Shown here piece by piece: positions 1 to 7,444 of a stretch of 7,850 nt of DNA (positions are counted from its first letter, which is position 1; every line of letters begins with the position of its first letter). The position numbers and the translations under genes were made by a program. The notes beneath the pieces were generated by a model. That model saw only the letters and a list, made by a program, of their open reading frames with translations. It was not told where the DNA came from and did no database searches. Source of the DNA: CAG-390 sp964384555 (lineage in GTDB: Bacteria > Bacillota > Clostridia > Oscillospirales > CAG-272); the NCBI GenBank assembly GCA_964384555.1, contig CAYLLA010000064.1, forward strand, positions 1-7,850, given 5' to 3'.

Positions 1-3000
1 GCCGCACCGCTTAAGGTCAATGTCCGCCTTACCAACAAGCTGACGGGCGAGGTAAAGCAAACGGATATATATATGGGCGATTTCCCGCTCATGACCGAAA
101 ACGGTACCTTTGTTATCAACGGTGCCGAGCGCGTTATCGTTTCCCAGATCATCCGTTCACCCGGTATCTATTACGAATCCGATATAGATAAAGCGGGTAA
201 AAAGACCTTTGCCGCAACCGTCATCCCCTACCGCGGAGCATGGCTTGAGTACGAGATAGACAGCAACGGCGTTATGAATGTAAGAATAGATAAAAACCGC
301 AAGATGCCGGTAACTATGCTCATTCGTGCGCTCGGTCTGACACTTGATCCCGCTACCGGCACGCTTGCATCCGATATCGGTACCGATGAGGCTATCTACT
401 CAATGTTCGGCGAAGAGCCCAGCCTTAAGATCACGATAGAAAAGGATGAGAGCAACGATCTTGCCTCCCGCAATCGTTCGGATGCCGCTGTTGAATCTCT
501 GCGCGAGATATACAAAAAGCTCCGTCCCGGCGAGCCTGTGCAGATCGATGCGGCGATGAACCTCATCAATAATTATTTCTTTGATCCCAAAAAATATGAC
601 ATAGCTCCGGTAGGACGCTATAAATTTGATAAAAAGCTTGCCATCGCCGCTCGTGTGGCCAACAGACGCACCGCGGAGGATATCATAAGTCCCCTGACAG
701 GCGAGGTCCTGTTTGAGGCAGGACATGTGATCACTCCCGAGGATGCTCGCGTCATCGAGAATGCGGCGGTAAACGAGGTCATCCTCTCCCTTGATAACGG
801 CGACCGCGTTAAGGTGTTCTCCAATAACACCTGCTGGCCCGCAGAGGTGATAGGTGACGATCTGCATGACTGCGGCGTTCGCGAAAAGGTACGCACCCCC
901 GTTTTACTCTCCATCATGGAGGAGTGCGGCGGTGATATCGATGCCATAAAGGCAAAGGTGCGCTCACGCATGGCAGAGCTTTGCCCCAAGCACATCACAC
1001 ATGATGATATATTCGCTTCAATAAACTATATGCTCGGTCTTACCCATGATATCGGCTCGACCGACGATATAGACCATCTCGGCAACCGCCGCATCCGTTC
1101 TGTCGGTGAGCAGCTGCAAAACCAGATGCGCATAGGCTTTTCGAGAATGGATAAGATCATCAAGGAGCGCATGACCACACAGGATACCGAAAAGCTCACC
1201 CCCCAAGCGCTTATCAATATCCGCCCTGTGGCAACCGCTATCCGCGAGTTCTTTGGTTCTTCTCAGCTCTCGCAGTTCATGGATCAGGCTAACCCCCTGG
1301 CCGAGCTTACACACAAGCGCCGTCTCTCGGCACTCGGTCCCGGCGGTCTTTCCCGTGACCGCGCATCCTTTGATGTTCGTGACGTTCACTACACCCACTA
1401 CGGTCGTATGTGCCCCATAGAGACACCGGAAGGTCCTAATATCGGTCTTATCTCCTATCTTGCGACATATGCTCGCATCAGCGATTACGGCTTTATCGAA
1501 GCTCCCTATCGCCGAGTGGACAAGGAGCGCCATGTCGTTACCGACGAGATAGTTTACATGACCGCCGATGTTGAGGACAGATACATCATCGCACAGGCAA
1601 GCGAGCCGCTGGATGATGAGGGACATTTCATCAACAGTAAGGTAACGGCGCGTGACCGCAACGAGTTTATCGAGATAGAGAGCGATAGGGTCGACTTTAT
1701 GGATGTCTCCTCAAAGATGGTCGTTTCCGCCGCAACGGCGATGATCCCCTTCCTTGAGAACGACGATAACTCCCGTGCTCTGATGGGCTCCAACATGCAG
1801 AAGCAGGCGGTACCGCTTATGGTGACCGATTCCCCCATCGTTGGTACGGGTATGGAATACAAGGTCGCGACAGACTCCGGCGTTGTGGTGCTTGCAAAGC
1901 GCGCCGGTCGCGTGGTACACGTTGAGGCGGACAAGATAGTTATCGCCTGTGAGGACGGTCACCGCGATCTTTACGAGCTTATAAAGTTCAAGCGCACCAA
2001 CCAGGGTACCTGCTGCAACCAGCGCCCGATAGTCAAGGAGGGCGACCTGGTAGAGGCCGGCGATCCCATTGCCGACGGGCCCGCAACCTCGCAGGGTGAG
2101 GTCGCGCTCGGTAAGAACGCCCTTATCGGCTTTATGACGTGGGAGGGCTACAACTACGAGGACGCCGTTCTGCTTAACGAAAAACTGGTAAGAAACGATG
2201 TTTACACCTCGCTGCACATCGAGGTCTACACACATGAGGCGAGAGACACCAAGCTCGGCCCGGAGGAGATCACACGTGAGATCCAAAACGTCGGCGATGA
2301 TGCTCTGCGCAATCTTGATATAAACGGTGTCGTAAAGAAGGGCACCGAGGTACATGCGGGTGATATCCTTGTTGGTAAGATCACGCCCAAGGGCGAGACC
2401 GACCTTACCGCCGAGGAAAGACTGCTTCGCGCCATATTCGGTGAGAAGACCCGCGAAACACGTGATACATCCCTGCGCCTGCCGCACGGCGAGTCGGGTA
2501 TAGTCGTTGAGGTGCGTACATTCTCGCATGATCAAGGCGACGAGCTTCCCGCCGGTGTAAACAAGGTCGTTCACGTTTATATAGCTCAAAAGCGTAAGAT
2601 ATCCGTTGGTGACAAAATGGCAGGTCGCCACGGTAACAAGGGTGTTGTATCCCGCATACTGCCCCCCGAGGATATGCCTTTCCTGCCGGACGGCACACCT
2701 CTTGATATCGTTCTGAACCCTCTGGGCGTTCCTTCCCGAATGAACATCGGTCAGGTGCTTGAGGTCCACCTCGGCATTGCCGCACGTAAGCTCGGTTGGA
2801 AAATAATGACCCCTGTATTCGACGGCGCGAACGAAAAGGACATTCTTGAATGCATGAAGATGGCGGGCATGTGGCGCGATGTCTTCCCGGGCGAGAATGT
2901 TGACGGTAAGGAGACCCGCGAGGTCACAAATCCCGATACCGGCGAGACCAAGCTGCAGGTAATTGACGGTAAGACCGTGCTTTACGACGGCCGTACCGGC

Positions 3001-3609
3001 GAGGCGTTTGATAACCCTGTAACCGTTGGTATAATGTATTATCTTAAGCTCCATCACCTGGTCGATGATAAGATCCATGCCCGTTCCAACGGTCCGTACT
3101 CTGTCATCACACAGCAGCCGCTCGGCGGTAAGGCGCAGTTCGGCGGACAGCGCTTTGGTGAGATGGAGGTCTGGGCGCTTGAGGCTTACGGCGCTGCGTA
3201 TACTCTTCAGGAGATACTCACCGTCAAGTCGGATGATATCAACGGTCGCCGCAAGGCCTATGAGGCTATCATCCAGGGCGAGAACATCCCCACTCCGGGC
3301 GTTCCCGAGTCCTTCAAGGTCTTGATGAAGGAGCTGCAGTCGCTGGCACTCGATATCAGAGTGCTCAATAAGGATGGCGAGGAGATCTCTCTCTCCAACG
3401 TTTGCGTTGACGAGCCGTCCCCCTATCTTAATAAAAACGATGCCGATGCCGTTGAGGATGCCATCGGTCAGACCATCACCCCCGATGACTTTGCCGATCA
3501 CTTTATCTTTGATGATGAAGAGGACGACGATGCCGACGGTGACGACTATGGCGCGGATGATGATTTTGACGACAGCATTGATGACAATGGTCTGTCGGAT
3601 AACGAATGA
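1..3609 (+). CDS. rpoB: DNA-directed RNA polymerase subunit beta (5' end missing)
   Basis: Beta subunit of RNA polymerase; with beta' it forms the catalytic cleft and binds the RNA-DNA hybrid. The frame is open from base 1 and stops at TGA 3607-3609, giving 1202 residues. The first residues (APLKVNVRLTNK) match a region about 85-95 residues into Bacillus-type beta, so the true start lies outside the window; the ATG at 73 is internal. Visible landmarks, numbered from base 1: MGDFPLMTENGTFVINGAER near 25-44; the rifampicin region FFGSSQLSQFMDQANPLAEL from 417; ETPEGPNIGLI just after; GYNYEDA with the acidic pair at 720-721; GDKMAGRHGNKG at 870-881 with the two active-site lysines at 872 and 880; QQPLGGKAQFGGQRFGEMEV from about 1038. 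The large enterobacterial inserts are absent. Oddities are a roughly 30-residue insert (961-990) and an acidic tail (1161-1202). No frameshift is seen. Identification is certain. Confidence 0.99.
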   Translation, partial: AAPLKVNVRLTNKLTGEVKQTDIYMGDFPLMTENGTFVINGAERVIVSQIIRSPGIYYESDIDKAGKKTFAATVIPYRGAWLEYEIDSNGVMNVRIDKNRKMPVTMLIRALGLTLDPATGTLASDIGTDEAIYSMFGEEPSLKITIEKDESNDLASRNRSDAAVESLREIYKKLRPGEPVQIDAAMNLINNYFFDPKKYDIAPVGRYKFDKKLAIAARVANRRTAEDIISPLTGEVLFEAGHVITPEDARVIENAAVNEVILSLDNGDRVKVFSNNTCWPAEVIGDDLHDCGVREKVRTPVLLSIMEECGGDIDAIKAKVRSRMAELCPKHITHDDIFASINYMLGLTHDIGSTDDIDHLGNRRIRSVGEQLQNQMRIGFSRMDKIIKERMTTQDTEKLTPQALINIRPVATAIREFFGSSQLSQFMDQANPLAELTHKRRLSALGPGGLSRDRASFDVRDVHYTHYGRMCPIETPEGPNIGLISYLATYARISDYGFIEAPYRRVDKERHVVTDEIVYMTADVEDRYIIAQASEPLDDEGHFINSKVTARDRNEFIEIESDRVDFMDVSSKMVVSAATAMIPFLENDDNSRALMGSNMQKQAVPLMVTDSPIVGTGMEYKVATDSGVVVLAKRAGRVVHVEADKIVIACEDGHRDLYELIKFKRTNQGTCCNQRPIVKEGDLVEAGDPIADGPATSQGEVALGKNALIGFMTWEGYNYEDAVLLNEKLVRNDVYTSLHIEVYTHEARDTKLGPEEITREIQNVGDDALRNLDINGVVKKGTEVHAGDILVGKITPKGETDLTAEERLLRAIFGEKTRETRDTSLRLPHGESGIVVEVRTFSHDQGDELPAGVNKVVHVYIAQKRKISVGDKMAGRHGNKGVVSRILPPEDMPFLPDGTPLDIVLNPLGVPSRMNIGQVLEVHLGIAARKLGWKIMTPVFDGANEKDILECMKMAGMWRDVFPGENVDGKETREVTNPDTGETKLQVIDGKTVLYDGRTGEAFDNPVTVGIMYYLKLHHLVDDKIHARSNGPYSVITQQPLGGKAQFGGQRFGEMEVWALEAYGAAYTLQEILTVKSDDINGRRKAYEAIIQGENIPTPGVPESFKVLMKELQSLALDIRVLNKDGEEISLSNVCVDEPSPYLNKNDADAVEDAIGQTITPDDFADHFIFDDEEDDDADGDDYGADDDFDDSIDDNGLSDNE
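2900..3003 (+). repeat. Imperfect in-frame tandem duplication within rpoB
   Basis: The 11-mer TTGACGGTAAG occurs at 2900-2910 and again at 2963-2973, 63 bases (21 codons) apart. The 10-mer TACCGGCGAG occurs at 2937-2946 and 2994-3003, 57 bases (19 codons) apart. At protein level the block DGKETREVTNPDTGE is followed by DGKTVLYDGRTGE, the same frame with two fewer residues. Only the second copy is the conserved beta motif (KTVLYDGRTGE in Bacillus). The first copy coincides with extra sequence that Bacillus and E. coli beta lack. An old partial duplication followed by divergence is the simplest reading, but short chance matches in a Gly/Asp/Lys-rich loop are possible. Confidence 0.5.
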
Positions 3610-3616
3610 CCAAACC

Positions 3617-3621
3617 GGAGG
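3617..3621 (+). promoter_or_regulatory. Ribosome binding site that decides the rpoC start
   Basis: GGAGG lies 8 bases before an in-frame TTG (3630-3632), an ideal spacing. The in-frame ATG at 3606 overlaps the rpoB stop as ATGA and has no Shine-Dalgarno-like sequence upstream. It also lies before this GGAGG, so the GGAGG cannot serve it. A second ATG at 3625 is only 3 bases after the GGAGG and out of frame; it would give 12 codons before a TAG. Confidence 0.8.
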
Positions 3622-3629
3622 AAAATGCT

Positions 3630-6600
3630 TTGGAAAATAATGTGTTTGATTCGATCAAAATAGGTCTGGCATCCCCGGATATGATCAGAGCGTGGTCGCA
3701 TGGTGAGGTAACAAAGCCGGAGACCATAAACTACCGTACCCTCAAGCCGGAGGTGGGAGGTCTTTTCTGCGAGCGTATCTTTGGCCCGACCAAGGATGGT
3801 GCCTGCTCCTGCGGAAAATACAAAAACTCTCACAACCTGCGTGAGACAATCATATGCGACAAGTGCGGTGTGGAGGTCACTACCAAAAAGGTACGCCGCG
3901 AGCGTATGGGACATATAGAGCTTGCCGCTCCCGTGTCTCACATTTGGTACTTTAAGGCATCCCCCTCGCGCATGGCTCTGGTGCTTGATATCTCCTCAAA
4001 GCAGCTTGAGCAGGTGCTCTACTTTGCCGAAAATATCGTTCTCGATCCCGGTACCACTCCGCTTGAGCGCGGAATGGTGCTGAGCGAAAAGCAGTATCAG
4101 GAATACCGCGAGATGTATGAGAACGAGTTCCGCGTTGGTATGGGTGCTGAGGCTATAAAGGAGCTCTTGGCATCTATCAATGTGGAGGAGCTGGCCGAGA
4201 CCCTCAAAGAGGAGCTTAAGACCACAACGAGCCAGAAAAAGGCAAGACTTATAAAGCGTCTTGAGGTCATCGAGGCCTTCCGTAAGTCCGGCAACAAGCT
4301 TGAGTGGATGATACTTGATGTCATTCCCGTTCTGCCTGCCGATATCCGTCCCATGGTACAGCTGGACGGCGGCCGCTTTGCTTGCTCCGATCTTAACGAG
4401 CTCTATCGTCGCGTTATCAGCCGTAACAACCGTCTGAGAAAGCTGATAGAGATCCACACCCCCGAGATAGTTATAAGAAACGAAAAGCGTATGCTCCAGG
4501 AGGCCGTTGATGCACTTATCGATAACGGCCGCCGCGGCAAGCCGGTAACCGGCTCCTCCAACCGCCCGCTCAAGTCTCTCTCCGAGATGCTGCGCGGTAA
4601 GCAGGGACGTTTCCGTCAAAACCTGCTTGGTAAGCGTGTTGACTATTCCGGCCGTTCGGTCATAGTTGTCGGCCCCTCCCTTAAGATCTACCAGTGCGGT
4701 CTGCCCAAGGAGATGGCCCTGGAGCTCTTTAAGCCCTTTGTGGTCAAGAGACTGGTCGAGATGGGCAAGGCAACAAACGTCAAGGATGCTCAAAAGAAGA
4801 TCGACCGCGCGCAGATCAATAATGATGAGGTCTGGGATGCGCTTGAAAATGTAATAAAGGAGCACCCCGTGCTTCTTAACCGTGCACCTACACTGCACCG
4901 TCTGTCGATACAGGCATTCGAGCCTGTTTTGGTGGATGGCCGTGCAATAAGACTGCACCCGCTGGTGTGTACGGCATTCAACGCCGACTTTGACGGCGAC
5001 CAGATGCCTGTTCACGTTCCGCTTTCCGCCGAGGCACAGGCCGAGGCTCGCTTCCTTATGCTCTCCGCCAACAACCTCCTCAAGCCTGTTGACGGTCGCG
5101 CTGTTACCGTTCCTACGCAGGATATGATCCTCGGATCCTACTATCTTACCATGGAAAAGCCCGGCGAGCCGGGTGAGGGCGGCGCATATCGCGATTACAA
5201 CGAGGCGATAATGGCATACGCCAACGGACAGCTGGGCCTGCACGTTAAGATAAAGGTAAGAAACGAGCGCGAGATGGGCGGAGTTGTAAGATCCCGCACC
5301 ATAACCACCACGCTCGGACGTATGATATTCAACCGTCAGATCCCGCAGGATCTCGGCTTTGTGGATCGCAATGACGAGGAGCACCTGTTTGATCTTGAGG
5401 TAGACTTTATAGTCACAAAGAAGGAGCTTGGTGCCATCATCAACGCCTGCATCAAAAAGCACGGCTCGGCTATCACCGCCAAGATGCTTGATGCCATCAA
5501 GGAGATGGGATATAAATATTCCACACGTGCCTCCTTCTCCATCTCGGTCTACGATATGACCATTCCGAAGACAAAAGCGGAGATCATTAAGAATGCCGAG
5601 AACACCGTTGCAAAGATCGGTAAGTACTATCAGCGCGGTGAGCTTTCCGAGCAGGAAAGATACGAGCGCGTTATCGATATCTGGAACCGCACCACCGCCG
5701 ATGTTACGAGCGAGCTGCAAAAGTCCTTCTCCACCTTTAACCCGATCAAGATCATGTCTGATTCCGGCGCCCGTGGATCTATGACGCAGATGCGCCAGCT
5801 GGCCGGTATGCGCGGACCGATGTTTGCTACAAACGGTAAGACGATGGAGATCCCGATCAAGTCCAATTTCCGTGAGGGAATGAAGATATTTGAGTACTTT
5901 ATGGGTGCTCGAAGCTCCCGTAAGTCGCTGTCCGATACCGCTCTGCGTACCGCAGACTCCGGATACCTTACAAGACGTCTGGTCGATGTCTCACAGGAGG
6001 TCATCATCCGCGAGGAAAAGTGCGATACAAAGCACGGCGCATGGATAAAGGCGATAGCCGACGGCTCTGCCGCCAAGCCGCTTGAGAGCCTTGAGGACAG
6101 ACTTATCGGCCGTTACACAATGGGTCCTGTTATCGATCCCAACACGGGTGAGATGATAGCGGATGATGATGTGATGCTGACCGAGGCCATGGTAAAGCGC
6201 ATCGTTGATGCGGGTATTGAGGCCGTTCAGATCAGGACCGTCATCCACTGCCATGCACGTCACGGTATCTGCGCTCACTGCTACGGTGCGGACCTTGCCT
6301 CCGGCAGGCTCGTCAGCGTTGGTGAGGCCGTGGGTATCATCGCGGCACAGTCTATCGGTGAGCCGGGTACACAGCTTACGATGCGTACCTTCCACTCCGG
6401 TGGTGTTGCAGGCTCGGATATCACACAGGGTCTTCCCCGTGTTGAAGAGCTGTTTGAGGCCAGAACGCCCAAAAAGCCCGCCATTATGTCCGAGATCGAC
6501 GGTGTTGCCGAGATCGTTCCGGATGAGAACCCCAATATCCAGGATATCATCGTCACACCTATGGACGGTGGCGAGTCTGTCAGATATCAGATCCCCTACG

Positions 6601-7208
6601 GCCGCCGCATGACCGTCAAGGACGGTGACCGCGTTGCCAAGGGCGATGCACTGACCGAGGGTTCAAAGAGCCCTGCCGATATCATGAATATACTCGGTCT
6701 TGATGCCGTGTATGATTATATCATCAGCGAGACTCAGCGTGTTTACCGCGCACAGTCTGTTAATATCAACGATAAGCACATCGAGGTAATTGCACGTCAG
6801 ATGACACGTAAGGTGCGCGTCAACGAGGCGGGCGATACCCCCATGCTTACGGGTTCTGTCGTGTCTCTCAACGAGTTTGAGGATGAGAATGCAAAGATCG
6901 ACCTCCGCGTAGCAGAGGGCGAGCGCGATCTGCGCCGTGCCGAGGGCGAGCAGGTGCTGCTTGGTATCTCCAAGGCCGCATTGCAGACAGAGTCCTTCCT
7001 CTCCGCCGCATCCTTCCAGGAGACCACAAAGGTCCTTACCGAGGCCGCCATCAAGGGCAAGGTAGACCATCTGCTGGGTCTTAAGGAGAACGTTATTATC
7101 GGTAAGCTCATCCCTGCCGGAACCGGTATGCAGTGCTACGCCGATATGGACGTTATGGAGACGGAGACCGAGCACGAGTCGGATAGCGACCTCGCATCGG
7201 GTCAGTAA
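3630..7208 (+). CDS. rpoC: DNA-directed RNA polymerase subunit beta'
   Basis: Largest subunit of RNA polymerase, carrying the catalytic magnesium site, clamp, bridge helix and trigger loop. The TTG start (MENNVFDSIKIGLASPD) puts 10 residues before IGLASPD, against 11 in B. subtilis, and has a well-spaced GGAGG; the ATG at 3606 would add 8 residues. From the TTG the protein has 1192 residues, close to the usual Firmicutes length of about 1200. Landmarks: zinc site 1 at C59, C61, C76 and C79; clamp/switch region LLGKRVDYSGRSV; catalytic NADFDGDQM with D453, D455 and D457, followed by an unusual P460; F-loop around 728-735; bridge helix from about 758; zinc site 2 at C798, C874, C881 and C884; trigger loop LTMRTFHSGG with M918, R919 and H922. 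The trigger loop has no large insert, unlike E. coli. The gene starts 20 bases after the rpoB stop and is surely co-transcribed with it. Bridge-helix and F-loop residues differ from the usual consensus, but the frame is intact. Confidence 0.98.
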   Translation: MENNVFDSIKIGLASPDMIRAWSHGEVTKPETINYRTLKPEVGGLFCERIFGPTKDGACSCGKYKNSHNLRETIICDKCGVEVTTKKVRRERMGHIELAAPVSHIWYFKASPSRMALVLDISSKQLEQVLYFAENIVLDPGTTPLERGMVLSEKQYQEYREMYENEFRVGMGAEAIKELLASINVEELAETLKEELKTTTSQKKARLIKRLEVIEAFRKSGNKLEWMILDVIPVLPADIRPMVQLDGGRFACSDLNELYRRVISRNNRLRKLIEIHTPEIVIRNEKRMLQEAVDALIDNGRRGKPVTGSSNRPLKSLSEMLRGKQGRFRQNLLGKRVDYSGRSVIVVGPSLKIYQCGLPKEMALELFKPFVVKRLVEMGKATNVKDAQKKIDRAQINNDEVWDALENVIKEHPVLLNRAPTLHRLSIQAFEPVLVDGRAIRLHPLVCTAFNADFDGDQMPVHVPLSAEAQAEARFLMLSANNLLKPVDGRAVTVPTQDMILGSYYLTMEKPGEPGEGGAYRDYNEAIMAYANGQLGLHVKIKVRNEREMGGVVRSRTITTTLGRMIFNRQIPQDLGFVDRNDEEHLFDLEVDFIVTKKELGAIINACIKKHGSAITAKMLDAIKEMGYKYSTRASFSISVYDMTIPKTKAEIIKNAENTVAKIGKYYQRGELSEQERYERVIDIWNRTTADVTSELQKSFSTFNPIKIMSDSGARGSMTQMRQLAGMRGPMFATNGKTMEIPIKSNFREGMKIFEYFMGARSSRKSLSDTALRTADSGYLTRRLVDVSQEVIIREEKCDTKHGAWIKAIADGSAAKPLESLEDRLIGRYTMGPVIDPNTGEMIADDDVMLTEAMVKRIVDAGIEAVQIRTVIHCHARHGICAHCYGADLASGRLVSVGEAVGIIAAQSIGEPGTQLTMRTFHSGGVAGSDITQGLPRVEELFEARTPKKPAIMSEIDGVAEIVPDENPNIQDIIVTPMDGGESVRYQIPYGRRMTVKDGDRVAKGDALTEGSKSPADIMNILGLDAVYDYIISETQRVYRAQSVNINDKHIEVIARQMTRKVRVNEAGDTPMLTGSVVSLNEFEDENAKIDLRVAEGERDLRRAEGEQVLLGISKAALQTESFLSAASFQETTKVLTEAAIKGKVDHLLGLKENVIIGKLIPAGTGMQCYADMDVMETETEHESDSDLASGQ

Positions 7209-7238
7209 GATCCCGGCGCACGCCGCACGATATTTAAT

Positions 7239-7259
7239 ATTCGGTCGATGAGACCGAGT
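7239..7259 (+). other. Small stem-loop after rpoC
   Basis: TCGGTC (7241-7246) pairs perfectly with GACCGA (7252-7257) around the 5-base loop GATGA. It can extend by a T-G wobble and one A-T pair to 7239/7259. No T-run follows directly; the nearest (TTTTT, 7278-7282) is about 19 bases further on, so it does not look like a standard intrinsic terminator. Confidence 0.45.
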
Positions 7260-7283
7260 TCGGCCCACCGCATATAGTTTTTG

Positions 7284-7320
7284 GCGGCCGTGCTGTGACT
7301 TTTGCACACAGCACGGCTGC
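7284..7320 (+). other. Strong stem-loop, possible rpoBC terminator or processing site
   Basis: The arms GCCGTGCTGTG (7287-7297) and CACAGCACGGC (7307-7317) are perfect reverse complements. They extend outward by a G-T wobble, a C-G pair and a G-C pair, giving a 14-pair stem around a 9-base loop (ACTTTTGCA). It lies 75 bases after the rpoC stop and about 57 bases before the rpsL -35 box, where a terminator would be expected. No T-tract follows on either strand; the T-run lies upstream on the + strand. It could be a weak or factor-assisted terminator, or a 3'-end stabilising or processing hairpin. The structure is well supported, the function is not. Confidence 0.65.
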
Positions 7321-7376
7321 GCGGAGGGTGCGAAATTGTGCAAATAGCAGAAAAATATCTTGACCTCATGCCGTCC

Positions 7377-7412
7377 TTGACAAAGGGCGGCAAAAATGAT
7401 ATAATATAATGT
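7377..7412 (+). promoter_or_regulatory. Sigma-A promoter for rpsL
   Basis: A perfect -35 box TTGACA (7377-7382) and a perfect -10 box TATAAT (7400-7405) are separated by 17 bases. TG at 7397-7398 makes it an extended -10. Transcription should begin near 7411-7413, leaving a leader of roughly 115 bases before rpsL. A second TATAAT overlaps at 7405-7410, but its distance of 22 bases from the -35 makes it unlikely to be the main element. TTGACC at 7360-7365 has no suitable -10. The promoter probably drives rpsL and the ribosomal and elongation-factor genes expected downstream. Confidence 0.9.
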
Positions 7413-7420
7413 AATTGTTT

Positions 7421-7441
7421 GCGGAAAAAATCCCTTTCCGC
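7421..7441 (+). other. Leader stem-loop 1 of the rpsL transcript
   Basis: GCGGAAA (7421-7427) pairs with TTTCCGC (7435-7441), 7 pairs around a 7-base loop (AAATCCC). It starts about 10 bases after the predicted transcription start and could stabilise the 5' end of the mRNA. No T-tract follows, so attenuation is not indicated. Confidence 0.5.
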
Positions 7442-7444
7442 TAT

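Noticed and set aside
73..75. ATG at 73 as the start of rpoB
   Set aside because: The same frame is open from base 1 and encodes conserved beta sequence before it; this Met is internal (YMGDFPL).
1711..3501. Antisense open frame of 596 codons across rpoB
   Set aside because: It lies entirely opposite strongly conserved rpoB codons, shows no recognisable domain and has no convincing start signal. Long antisense frames are common opposite genes with strong codon bias.
3374..3640. Open frame of 88 codons overlapping the rpoB tail in another frame
   Set aside because: Its Met/Thr repeats are just the frame-shifted reading of the Asp-rich tail codons.
3996..5720. Antisense open frame of 574 codons across rpoC
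   Set aside because: Mirror of the rpoC reading frame; low-complexity Leu/Val/Gly-rich product with no family resemblance.
6894..6953. Repeated AEGE motif near the C-terminus of beta'
   Set aside because: The repeat is short, lies in a variable charged linker before the conserved VLLGISKAAL, and could easily be chance.
7278..7282. TTTTT run as an intrinsic terminator of rpoC
   Set aside because: No GC-rich hairpin ends directly before it; the nearest stem ends about 19 bases upstream and the strong hairpin begins after it.
7405..7410. Second TATAAT as an independent promoter
   Set aside because: It overlaps the first -10 and is 22 bases from the -35 box; no other -35 lies at a suitable distance.
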